Shown here piece by piece: positions 45,729-57,400 of a DNA stretch of 64,000 nucleotides (positions within the stretch are counted from its first letter, which is position 1; every line of letters starts with the position of its first letter). Under the pieces are notes generated by a model that was not told where the DNA came from, searched no databases, and saw nothing but the letters and a program-made list of their open reading frames with translations. The translations under genes were made by a program, and so were the position numbers. Origin of the DNA: Yamagishiella unicocca (lineage: Eukaryota; Chlorophyta; Chlorophyceae; Chlamydomonadales; Volvocaceae); assembly GCA_003116995.1 (NCBI GenBank), contig BDSL01000126.1, forward strand, positions 124,001-188,000. Reading direction: 5' to 3'.

Positions 45729-48700
45729 ATGCCCAACAAAGCTCCTGCACTTCCAGCGCGGAAGGCGGCGGGCCGACGCACTGCCGCAGCGCACACCCGT
45801 CAGCTGCCAATTATTGAGGCCCAGACCGTGACCCTCGAAGATGGCACCGAGGTGAGCGTTTATGTTTATTATGAAATTCCGCTTGTTATCAGCGCGGATC
45901 TTCAGTTCAGGGTCGCATTCAGATGCTGCGTTTTGCCCATCTCGCGGTCGTGTCAGAAGCTTCATTCGAACGCTGTGCTTAACACACAACGTGTTACATA
46001 TCATAATAAGGACGCAATTCAGATTTGACCCTTATCGCGCGTCTCGTGACTTGCAGGTCCCAATCAAAATTCCTCCGGGCATGCCGGCAGCCCAGGCGCA
46101 CGCGCTTGTCGAGTACCTGAAATCGAATCCTGCTGCTGCAAAGGCGGCTTACGATCAGGCACAGATGATCATGAAGAATCCGTCGATGGCGAACGCCTTC
46201 AGCAATATGATGGTCAGTTCCCGTGGTGGAGGGTTACGAGGTTGTGGCATGATAAGCACGGATGTGCCGTCTGCTTGGGGGTTAACAGGATCAGCATGGA
46301 TGAGTTTCACGCATGCAAAGACGTGAGGGATAAAAGCGTGCAGAGTTATGGTGACGAGGGGAATGTACCGTATACACGATTCATGATGATACGGCTGAGA
46401 GGTCCTCCCTCGCAGGGGTGCCGAGGGAGGATGCTCTCCATCACTTACAGCACAACATTGCCTAGTACGGTACCGTACATTGCATCGTCGGTACCTTACT
46501 TGTTTTGGCCATATCTAAGTGATGGGTGGCAACCTTGCGTACGTGGTCTGCATGTGCATCCTCTGTTGACGACTACTGCTGGGTCGGAAGGAGCCGCTTA
46601 CTAGCATGCAATGTGGCACTGATCCTCGCTGCACGCAATCCGATGCGAATAATCTTCCCACACCACAGGCCACTGCGCCTACCGCCCTTGAATTTGGCTC
46701 TTCAGTATCCAGCCGGCCTGGATTTTGCATCCAGTACCGCCACGTGAAGGCCCTGATTACCAGAGTCGGCGGTGTATTAAGCGCCGCGTCTTTGCCAACC
46801 TGATACCACTCCACCCATGTGCCTTGTGCGTGCGCCCTCGCTCGCCCACTCGCAGGCACCGCAAGCGCCAGCCCAAATGGAGCGCCTCGGCGCCCTGAAG
46901 GACGATCCGGAGCTGGCTGGAATGTTTGAGGACATGAAGAACAATGGCGCTTCGGCCTTCCAAAAGTGCGATGTGGAGTGTGTTGCATGGGAAGGAGTGC
47001 CTACATAGCTCCAAACCCGTGCGTAGTGTGCATGGAGGGACGACGTTATACGCTGGACGCGGTGTGACGGAGAAGTTACTGTGTAGTGGATATCAAAGAT
47101 GCATGGAGTCAAGGCCGAGGCTGCTGTCTGGTGTGCTGTCAGCTGCTCACCTGCCAATGCACTTGTGAAGCTGCGCTGGCAGTCTGACATACCGCGGCTA
47201 CCTCGTCCGCGGCCACCTCGTCCGCGGCCACTGTCGCCGCCCAACCCACATCCTCACCAATACCATACCCTCAGGTACTGGGACGACTCGGAGCTGATGC
47301 TCAAGATCAGCCAGAAGCTGCGGGCGCTGGACGTGAACGCAGGGCCCGGGCAAGCAGCGCCAGCGGCTGAGGGTGGCGCGGAGGCGGAGGCGAAGAAGGT
47401 ACGACTCATGGGGTCCGGGATGTGCTGCCGTTGCGAGGGATGCGCGCAAAGCAGTAAATTCCCTGCACATGGCACTGGCGTACCGGGCCCAACGGATTGG
47501 CGTCCGGTTCTAGGGTGGGGGTTGTGGTAGATCATTAGCTCCATGAGGTCACGCGGGCTGTTGCTGGTTAGTGGATAGGTCTCACGCGGTAACAAGGCTA
47601 GTGCTTGAGGAATTAACACAATACCAGGGACCGCTCGAACCCGCACCGGTTCAATCCTGGTACGGTCTGATTTACTGGGCGAATGATCCAACGGCCCCCG
47701 GTCCCGGCATAAGTTCCAAAGACCTCTACACGCCTTGCCTGTTTACCTCCTGCCCCTTGCAATGTGACCGCAGCTTATCACCAACTTGCACGATGCCGCC
47801 AAGCACGGCGACGTGGAGGCCGCCACGCGCATCATCGAGGAGGGGGCGGACGTGAACGCGCTGGTAGGTGCCTTGACGGGGTCTTGAAGCCTTGGGGCAA
47901 CGGGGACGTACGTGGGTCGTTTGGGGCACTGGCTACGGGACTTCGTGCCGCGCGGTGCTGCTTGCGGCGCTATGCAGCGCGGTTCGTTGGCCAGATGCCT
48001 GAGGGCCACCGAACGGCGGGCGGGGGTCCAAGGGCGCCGCAGCACAGGTCCCCTCGCCTTCCTACTGCCGCCGCCGGGGCTTCCCTCGCATGACCGCAGC
48101 CTACCCCTACCTATGCTCAACCCTGAACGGTTACCCATCCTCGCTGCTGCAGAACGACCGCGGTATTTCCGCGCTTGGCGTTGCGGTTGGTTTCAACCGC
48201 TTGGAAGTGGTTAAGCTGCTGGTTGCGAAGGGCGGGGACCTGACCTTCCGGGATCCCAAGAAGAACACCCTCATGCACTACGCTGCGGGTACGTGTGGCC
48301 GGTGGATTGCAACATGCCTGGACGGGCGATACGGGCTGTTTAGGGGCTAATGCTAGTGTACCGCATGTCTTCGGATGCATCCAATGTAGTAGTACGTTGC
48401 GAGTTGGGGCATCCTGCAGCGACGTTGTACAGCGCGTCGATGGCTCTCCCGGTATGGCATGGATTCAAGGGGCAGCGTGCCTTTCATGAACAACCTTGGA
48501 AGCATCACCCAGCAGCACCAGCGGCACCCCACCAAGTGCGTGCGCCGTGCGGTTGAACAACTCCTTGCAGGCTACGGCCGCATGGCCATTGCCAAGGCGC
48601 TGCTGGCGGCGGGCGCGGAGTTGGATGCGCAGAACGACGCAAAGCAGACGGCGGTGGACGTGGCGAAGCTCAACAAGGAGGTGCGCGGAGAGGCGGGCAG

Positions 48701-49142
48701 GCACGCAAGCCGCATACCGGACTCTAGGGCCCCCCGCACCGGGTTCTACGCGTCGGTCGTCGGCTCGTGTGTGACTGGCGCACGCGTATCCACCTGCACA
48801 CTATGTGCATGGGTTGTTCCTGGTGCCAGTAGCCTCGTGTTACTGTACGGATTGTTTCACGCCTCGGAAGGGAGAGGGAAGCGGGGGCGCAGTCTGACGC
48901 GATGGATAATCTATGGCAGCTTAAAACATTTCGGGGTATGGACTCCTTGTGTCGCCTGAGTCACACGGTGCATCATCATGGAATTACACGTGCCTGTGAC
49001 TCATTTCGACTGAACCTTTTGCATTCGAATGTGCGCGCCGCAGACCGAGATGGTGAAGTTCCTCGAAGGGAAGGGCGCCGCCGCAAAAGCCGCCGCACCA
49101 GCAGAGGAGGCTGCTGCCGCGCCCGCCGAAGCCTCAGCGTGA
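45729..49142 (+). CDS. AKR2: AKR2-like ankyrin-repeat chaperone
   Basis: Eight exons (45729-45851, 46057-46212, 46856-46965, 47275-47398, 47774-47863, 48153-48288, 48571-48680, 49044-49142) join in phase to give 315 residues. The N-terminal half has the AKR2 features: a helical AYDQAQMIMKNPSMANAFSN segment, RLGALKDDPELAGMFEDMKN and KYWDDSELMLKISQKL, which resemble Sti1/STI1-type helices. The C-terminal half has ankyrin repeats: LHDAAKHGDVEAATRIIEEG, RGISALGVAVGFNRLEVVKL, NTLMHYAAGYGRMAIAKALL and DVAKLNKETEMVKFLEGKGA, ending in an Ala/Glu tail. In plants AKR2 binds chloroplast outer-envelope tail- and signal-anchored proteins in the cytosol and delivers them to the plastid surface. Length and order agree with that family. 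Confidence 0.9.
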
Positions 49143-50094
49143 GCAAGGCCTAGCGGCGTGGCTGAATCCTTCGTCCCTAGCTGAGAGCAATGGCCTGCCT
49201 TGATGGCCCCAAGAACACATGGTCTTCGTTACACGGGAGCTGGAGGGCAGCATAGGATTCCTAGACATAGGTATCCGCATTTGGGTTTTGGTCTCGCTTT
49301 TGGACGACCGGGGCGGTGGAATTCGGAGTGTGCCGAAATATCACATGCGGCACCAGAGTATAATTATACCTGGCGTGTTTGTTGCATCGGTCACGTCATA
49401 TACGGTTTTAAGGCTCGGGTGTCCTTGGGGTAAGAAAAGAACGCACTTATAAACGCGGCCCGACGCGCTGCTATCAGTGCGCCTTTCCTTTACATGGGTA
49501 GTGACATGAAAACGTTGCGCACACCTGCGGGCCACTACGTGCAACTATCTCGCATTAACAGGGAGGTTGGTTTTCGATGGCATGTTTTGGGGCATGTTCT
49601 GTTTGGACTTCTGCTACCTGACACAACTCTTCCTAAAGGTTCTTTTCAACTCGGCATTTACTGTATCAGCGGCGTAAGCACACGATGAGCGGGGTCACCT
49701 CGACCCTTTGTGTTGCTGGACTTGTGCCGTATTTCTGGCCCAGATGGTGCGTCCGGGCGTGCTTCTGCTATTACCTTGACCTCTGGTGGCAATCGTATTT
49801 GCCAACTTATGCTTCTGCAAGCCAAAAACATGTCGTCGATTAAGAATGGCTTGTTACAAACTGCCCACTTTCTACAAAGACACGTGCTTCCGTAAGGGCT
49901 ATCCCGAACTGTAGATCTGCCCGTGCATTGTGGCTTCTTGTACAGGCTTGGACTGGGGAGGCTCCCGTGTATATCTACAGGCCACGAGACGGACAGCATA
50001 TGGAGACTGGCAACTCAGATGGGAGCGTTACCTGTTCGACCTCGTTCATTATGACTAAGGAGGCGCGTGGGACCTTGAAAAGCATTCAGTCGGA

Positions 50095-50126
50095 CGGTAA
50101 CAACCGATGCGCATCGGTTGTTACCG
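50095..50126. repeat. perfect 32-base palindrome
   Basis: CGGTAACAACCGATGC is followed directly by its exact reverse complement with no spacer. It is non-coding. Confidence 0.9.
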
Positions 50127-50204
50127 ATGCGCAAACAGCTTCCCAGCGGCGAGCAAGTCGCCCTCTTCAACTGCCAGTTCCTACTCCACACACATCTGTC
50201 CCTT

Positions 50205-50290
50205 TTATCTCTTTCTGCGTCCGGCGATGTGCCCGGTGGTTCTGCCTTTTGATCTATCTGGAGCCCACTGTAACAAGCAATACTACAAGA
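50205..50290 (+). repeat. divergent copy of the interspersed repeat
   Basis: Contains GTCCGGCGATGTGCCCGGTG, TGGTTCTGCC and GAGCCCACTGTAAC in the same order and spacing as the copies in the glyoxal-oxidase introns. Confidence 0.6.
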
Positions 50291-50488
50291 GGCTCACGCC
50301 TGCCGCAACCTGCTCGCAGTGCCTGCCTGCTAGCCATATGTACATGAAAGATATATAACACGCCGCGTCGTGCAGGGGTTTACACCCCACGCAATGCTGC
50401 ACCAAGATTTCGCTAACACAAGGGATTGACCAGCCAACGCCGCTTGACTCATGCGCAGTCCACATACGCGCCGCCCCGGACGCAGGCA

Positions 50489-53105
50489 TCAGGAAATGAA
50501 CTGCCCCAGCGGGAGTCCTGCGGCGACCGCCGCGGCCCCGTTCTTGGGCGCCGCAGCAAAGGGCTCCGACTCGATGACGCCCACAGCTGCCGCCCCTTTG
50601 GCGAGCCGCGAGCGCCGGGAATCCATGCCGGCATGAGCTGAATGCGACTGCGCACCAGCTAGCGGCTGATTTAGGGACGGAGGGATATTTCGCTGCGTGA
50701 GCGGGAGCCGTGCGCCAGTCGCCCGTGGTCGGGGGGGCAGACCCGAAGTCGTCACCTCAGTGCCTGTTGCGCCGCCCAAGGCCCTTGCGCTGTCGGTGCC
50801 ACCCTGCACGCGCCGAGCACCAGCCCGCCCCTTGGAGGCCGCTGCTGCCGATGGGCTGGCGCCGCTGTCATCAGACGTTTCCCGCAGGTCGGCGTGACCC
50901 ACTACTTTGCCTCCACCGCCGGCATCGGCATGGCCGCCATGCTGCTCCCTGAATTCGACAAGCTGTCCGTCGTCGGTCATGCCAATACCAGCAGCCTGAA
51001 GGATATCCTGCGTGTATGCGCACCCACCCCCACATTCGGCGAGGACGTCAGCCTGGACGTGCGAAGCTCCAGTCACGGGGCGAGTAACGCAACCCTCCTA
51101 ATGGACATCCTCCGGGCTCCGGGCGCGCACGTAGGTACAGCTGGTCCCTGTCTTTTGTCTCGCGACGGCTCTGAGCCCCAACGGCGGGAACTCACCCTGA
51201 TCTGCCGGCCGGCTGTGGCCCAGCTTGCATCTTCGTCACAGCTGGGGCTGGTGCCTGGCGTGCGGGCCGGGTTGGGGGTAATGGCTTCAATGTAAAGTCT
51301 TATCATGCTTTGGCTGTGGGCCTTTGCGGACGCCCATCTCCAGCGTGTATGCATCAACTGTGCCCTGTTCCAACCAGGCACACGTGATGTACGTGAGCAC
51401 ATATAGGAGCCCATGCCAGAGGCAGCACGACGCAAAACGTTTGATACCTCCGCAGTAAATACCATACGCGACACTCTCCAAGTGGTATACCTCCGGGCAA
51501 CGTCGTTGCATCGTCTGAAAAGGTGACGCGGCGGTGGGCGCCTGCCGGTGCTTGACAGCTCCCGCTGGGTGGCGCACTAGTTGGCGGACAGGCGTCCGGT
51601 GGGGCCGCCGCAGATAGCGGAGAGCAGCTGCCCTGTGCAGCCGTTGATCCTTTCGCAGGCAGCTCGCTGGCACTGCTCCAGCGCCGATTTGCTTGGCTAG
51701 CTTTTCCGCTGTTGGCATGGTCGTGCAGGTGTGCATACTCGCTGTCGTCTACGACTGCAGGGTCGCAGTCCGAGACTTGCCGCCCGGGACAATGAGGTGC
51801 GCGGTGGTGCAGCCCTTGCCAAATGCTGTACGACATTTGGTTGCCCCCAACGGCTACGGGGTGCCTACCTTCCACAGATGGATTTTGGTGGGAGGACGTC
51901 GTTTCGACCCTTGCCCCAATCCAACAATCCCGCTGCCTACCACCTGCAGGCGCAGACAGCTAGTGTTTCAAATGTAAGTGATGCTTCCAACACAAACGCG
52001 AAGCCGCGGCGAGGAGCCGAGGATTGTATTGTTAGAAACAGCGGTGCGATGCACCCAGCCAGCCATTCAGGACTGCCACTACAAACCCTTCCCTGACCCA
52101 GATGGCCGCCTTTACAAAGCAGAAACCGTGGGACTGAGATGAAGAGGTGGTGGTTGTACCACTTTGAATCGCCTTCCGCTGGTTGGCAGGACAGTGTTTC
52201 GTGTGTACTCACACCCCTTGGCCGATTGCCCTTGTCTACCCGTCCCTACGCCAGCGAGCGCTACCACAAGGGGGTTCGCTGCGGTGTTGTATTTCACCGT
52301 GATAGTCGCGCACATTATGCTGGAAACCGGTATTCGCATTTGCACACATAGGATGGATAGTCGCACACATACGACAGACAGCCCAGTGGTTGTGTACACC
52401 TTGGCCGACCTTACTGCTGCCGTGCGCACCTGACAGCTTCGCGGAGCGACTTGGCCCATTCAGTATGACGTCATCGTCCTGTCCAGCTAGCGGGGCACAG
52501 CCCCGCTGGCGCACAGCCCTGGCTCCAGATGGCAGCTTTGGTGCGGCCGCGGCGTGCTGGGAGGTCCGTGACGCTTCTAGGGAATCCGCTAGGCCACCTC
52601 GGCTACGCTGCCGTACGGGAACAGCACCCGCAGCCGTCTGTAAGTTGTCCTCGCCATGCTTCCATCGAGGATTTTTGCCCCGATTCTGCCGGAGCAGGCG
52701 CTGGTACATAGTACCATCGGGTGGCGCTTTTTGGCAGCTTGCCACCTGCTGGCTGGGGGCGCTGCTTCGTCCACATTCCGTGCGGACACCCAAGGCGCCA
52801 TCGTCGGTTCTGCTTGGCACGTCCCCTCGCAAAGGTTTGGGCGATTGATGCGTTCTAGGGGAAAGAAGGGCAACTCCGGTGCACAAATCGTCGACAACGT
52901 CCGGTGATTCTAGCTTGGGACGCTTAGACATCGGAATAGGAGGACTCTGCGTAAGCCATCGGATGACCATCTTGGTGGGCCAATGAAACAGTTCGCCCCC
53001 ATCGATGTGAACACCGATGCAAGGGCTGCCGGTGGTGTCGGTGCCCATCTGGACTATGGTGCCCCTGCGTGAGGCATTGTAGAGAGAAATTATTGCCTGG
53101 CCCAC
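50489..53105 (-). CDS. unrecognised, probably nuclear protein with RVxF motif
   Basis: Minus-strand exons 52430-53105 and about 51492-51754 join in phase 1. A further exon near 51205-51290 ends at an AGG|GTGAGT donor. The last exon, about 50489-51070, ends at the stop at 50489. Junctions after 51492 are not fully resolved. The N-terminus contains GVHIDGGELFHWPTKMVIRW and, after it, MSKRPKLESPDVVDD, a nuclear-localisation-type basic patch. The middle is Ser/Ala/Pro-rich and holds HRRVTFSDDATT, a textbook protein-phosphatase-1 docking motif (RVTF preceded by Arg). The C-terminus is Ala/Gly-rich. I recognise no domain family. The first ATG at 53105 is a guess, and upstream exons are possible. 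Confidence 0.55.
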
Positions 53106-54411
53106 ACATGAAGTGTTAACGGGGCATTTTTCTTACCAGTACTCGCCGCCCTCCGTTTCTCCCCACTCCTCTGCGGGCACCGCTATGCGCCTTCCAATAA
53201 GCTTCGCCATTTCCAAATCCAATTGAAAGAGATAGGATGTAACACGTAGCAGCAGGTACAAAAGGCAAGTGCGAGAATTTGAAAGGCCACGGCGTTAAGC
53301 CAGAAAACAGAGTTTGGTCATCGTTCGGAGGCAGATTAGAAGCCAAACAGTAACATTGGCTGCAAAGATTAGCGTCCAATGCAACGTGTTGGTGTCCCGC
53401 CATATGAAACTTTTCACCGCAATTTGAAAAAAAGGTACGGTGCCACCGCATGGGTCAAGCTCTGGATACTTCATACTTGCTTGCTTGGACAATGATGAAC
53501 TGCTTCAGCCAAGTGCATCTAAACTGGTTACATATCCTACATCTCTATGCTGTCAAAGTCTTGACCCACGGACCGGAAATGTGCTTTTAACTGGGACGAC
53601 ACATATAGTAACTCCTCCTTATTTGCGGCTGCCAACTACCGGTAACCTCGAGTATTGTTCAACATTTACGTAATGCTGCGAGGAGTCAAAAACAGTATAG
53701 CTGCTGATACTGAGCAATCCAATGTTTGGATTCATGTGCTGGGAGATCGCGACTCAAAGACCCGTGGAGCCATGCCCCAAGGGTGAGTGTAGCAGTGATT
53801 GAGGCGAGGCCTTCCATTTGATCCTAAAAGTTCTGTTGCAGAATTAATACAAGGCTTGCTTTCCTCACCTGCGACACGACCCTCGCCATGTCGCCAACTA
53901 TTGCCAAAGCGGAACGAAAATCTGCATTTTGCAATGCTTGCAATATCTATGCGAACACGCTGTTATGACCTCCGACACCTCGGCCACTAGCCACGCAGCT
54001 CCAAGATGGCCGGTGGACGGGCGCAACTTCCCAACGTGCGAGAAGTGGTAAGCAAATGCGCACGCACCCTCCATCACAAGCTGTTTCGTCATTTTCATCA
54101 TGAATTGTTTCGTCAATCTGTTGTCACGTCATAGATTACACCCACCCCGTTCTTCAGCCTCGACGAGACCGCTAACGGTCCAATCAAGGCAGTCGGTTAC
54201 GTTCAGTTGGATCGTTGATCGTGACAGGTGGCCATGTCCGCCCCAAATGCAATCGCTATATAAACCCAACATTATTCTTGACACAATATTCATGTAAAGT
54301 TTTTAAACAGCGTGTCAACAGGCAAGCGGAGCTGCGCTCAATCGGCCGTCCCTTCCCTCCAGTCACTCACCGGGGCATTGTGCAGCGCAGCTGATCGGCC
54401 TGTGAGTGATA
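53106..54411. other. intergenic region with promoter of glyoxal oxidase 1
   Basis: No supported coding. It is AT-rich from 53150 to 54300, and a TATA box lies at 54257. Short open stretches such as 53440-53673 have no motif or splice support. Confidence 0.45.
54257..54264 (+). promoter_or_regulatory. TATA box of glyoxal oxidase 1
   Basis: TATATAAA followed by C, 155 bases before the ATG at 54412. The paralogue downstream has the same octamer at nearly the same distance. Confidence 0.65.
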
Positions 54412-57400
54412 ATGCGAGCGAGCCGCACAATGCGGCCTGGCGCCGCAGCGGCGCTACTCCTGACAGCGGCGCTGCTGTGCGGCTGCCTGCTGCACATCGC
54501 GACTGCTGGCCGTCCAAGTGCGGTCGCATCGCGAGCATCGCGCGACTTTGGGGACCTGACAACCGGCTTCGTCGAGGTGCGTCCTGTGCAAGACTTTTAT
54601 GTCCTCAGGCTCTGCAGGCTCTGCGGGATAGTGCAAACGAACGCCTGCCGACGCGTCCCGTTGCGATGCTCACATGCAGCCATGGCCCCCTATCTGCCCT
54701 GCCCACAGGCCTCTGAAAGGCGCCTGCTGGCGCTGGAGTTGGACTTCCCTCCCTCTAGCCCCGAACTGGCCAGCCCGGAACCACTTAGCCCTGAGCTGCC
54801 CAGCCCGGCCAGCCCGCCCAGCCCGCCCTTTCCACCAAAGCCTCCGAGCCCCAAGCCACCGTCGCCGCAGCCCCCCTCCCCTAGGCCGCCGTCGCCGCAG
54901 CCCCGGCCGCCGCCACCGCCCTCCCCGCCCCCCAAGCCGCCGTCGCCTCCTCCCAGGCCGCCGTCACCCAGGCCGCCGCCACCCAACCCTCCCAAGCCGC
55001 CGTCGCCTCCGCCCAGCCCACCGCCTCCCCCTCCCGCTGGCTACTACCAGCAACTGCCCTTCCGCGCACCTCTCATTGCAGTTGGTATAGTGAACCAGCC
55101 CTTGACTCGCAAGTACCTCCTATCTTTCAGGGCTCTCAACGCCACCCACGCCCTGACGGCTGGGACCATTGACCTGGACACTCAGGAGGTGCGGATTGCG
55201 CGGCCATTTCCATCAATTAGTTGAGGGGCATCGCAGCGGCTGGTTGTTGTTGTAACGGCTGGTGTTCTCTACAGCAGTCTAATTGATTAGCATGGCGATA
55301 TTGCTTCCTTACCTTCTTAGCATAGATAGATAGCCGCAGTAAATTATACCGCGCAGGCCAGCATATTCATGAGAGGTTAAACATGGCTGACAGGGCTGTC
55401 TGTTGTGAGCGTCTGATTCAGCGCCCCTAGCCTCAAACGTAGCATACATGTCGTATTGTCGTTCTTGATAGTTGCTCTATCTCGGGCGTTTTTGCCGCCT
55501 ACCTCATCCATCCACATGACCTCTCCTTGCACGCCCCCACCTGCCATGCGCCCCGCAGACCACCCTCATCAACCCAGGCTATGAGCACTTTTGCAATGGC
55601 CCCCTCATCTTGGCCGATGGCCGACCTATACTGGTTGGCGGCTTCTACGCCAATCAAGTGCTGCAGGACGGCCGCGCAGTCATCTCGGTAGGTGTCCTGC
55701 TGAGTTACCTCACTGCTTGCTTGGTCCGTTCCTGTTAGGGGAGCCTACAGTGAGTGCACCATTGGTGCCGCATTGGTGCGGTGCGGCTGGATTTCCAATT
55801 TCCTCTTTTCGTCTCCTTCAGTGTCCGGCGCACTGCCCGCCAATGGTTCTGCCTTGTGGTCCGGAGTTCACCGTACAAGTACCATTACACCATTGCTAAC
55901 CGCCGCTTCCCTGAGACAGGTGTACGACAATGCAACCAACAGCATCTCCTTCCTTAGTAGGATGCAGTACAACAGGTATGTGGGGACATTATTGATTAAT
56001 CGCTGCCGCCGGCCGACCCTGGATTTCTCCTGTTGTTACTCCATTCCCGCCCTGCTGGCTTCTCACTCGCCGTACATTCTTTCCTGGCCTGCAGGTGGTA
56101 TGCTACTCCGTGCCGCTTGGATGACGGCAAGGTGGGCAGCTCTAACCCATGTGTCCTGAGTGTGTGGTATTGTGAGCACCGACGCTCAGCGAGCAGTATT
56201 AGTACAGCGTTCTCCAGGCCCTCAACAGTATAGGGCGGCGGCCGAGCGCGTACCCCAAAGAAAGAGTCTTTACGAACACGCACGAGCGAACGAACCTGAT
56301 GATGGCCGCCGCCGCACCCACACCCACAGGTCCTCATCGTGGGGGGCACTCCGATTGCGGACGGTGGGACTCCACCTCCAATCGCGGAGCTGTTCGACCC
56401 AAACAACCCCACGGCCCAAACAGTTTCGATTACGATGCCGACAACCTTCAAAGTCGCTGCTGGGTTCAACTGGTACGCGATTATCATTTACTTACTTGAG
56501 CCTGCCTACGGTGCACCCTGTATGGTGTTAGCTAGTTAGGCTGAAGCGGACCGGCGAGCTAAGCTGAAGCGGACCTACCCTGATTAGCCTCTGATACTAA
56601 AGCGGTCGAATTCCCCTTGCGTCGTACGTATGCAGGTTTCCTTTTATTACTCAGCTTCCTCGCGGTAAGGCGGGCACTGGGCAGCCCTAAAGGCTTGTTG
56701 GGTGTGCAAATGACCACACATAGCAAGTAGTTGGGAGACTTGCTCGCTCAGGTACTGGATTGCGTTGGTGCTTTGAGCTTACGCGCGCTGCGGCTGCCGG
56801 TGTAGTGTACGGCTAGGTGCATGCCGTGGTAATAGTAGCAGTTGTTGTTGTAACGGTTAAAGTGGGTTCCAGACCAAGAGGTAGAACCATCGGGCGCATC
56901 GCCTGACACTGAACAAGACGGAGGAAACAAAGTAGCAGTGTGCTTAACGATTGTCGTCAACTCGAGTTGCTTCATCGCAGACCGACATCCTTGCTGCCCT
57001 CGTCAACAATTGCGCCGGCCTTTGACGCTATCGCTGCTGCCCACTTAGCCCTTCCCCTCGCATCTTGACAACATTGCAGGCGAGGTGCTGTGGTGGGGTG
57101 ACAGGGCGGGCAGCATCACTGACAGCAACTGGAACCTCGTCACCGACCTGCCGCCGCTTCCCGCCGCCTTCCCGTGAGTTCCCCTGCCTTCCGCCAGCGC
57201 GTGACGCCCGACTAGGCTTCACCTGTTATGAAGTCACTGGGTCACTGACACATTATACGCCATCAGTGCGTGTTTCGAAACTATCGTCCCCAACACCATA
57301 GGTTCCTGATAGGGGAGCCTCTAGTGCAAATTCCCCCTGGGGTGCTGGCTGCTGCTCGGTATGCCTACGGCCTGTCAACTTGGTGTTCTGGTGGTTTGCC

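Larger units (their letters stand above)
49143..50488. other. intergenic region with a possible weak plus-strand gene
   Basis: A TTATAAAC element at 49448 lies shortly before an ATG at 49494 that opens MGSDMKTLRTPAGHYVQLSR. A CAG acceptor at about 49946 precedes AWTGEAPVYIYRPRDGQHME. I could not join these in phase, and no family is recognised. A perfect 32-base palindrome is at 50095-50126 and a divergent copy of an interspersed repeat at 50205-50290. Confidence 0.3.

Noticed and set aside
50894..51295. Plus-strand ORF (AGIGMAAMLLPEFDKLS) as a separate gene
   Set aside because: It has a plausible acceptor, but the minus strand has a longer exon chain with matched phase over the same bases. 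Kept as an alternative only.
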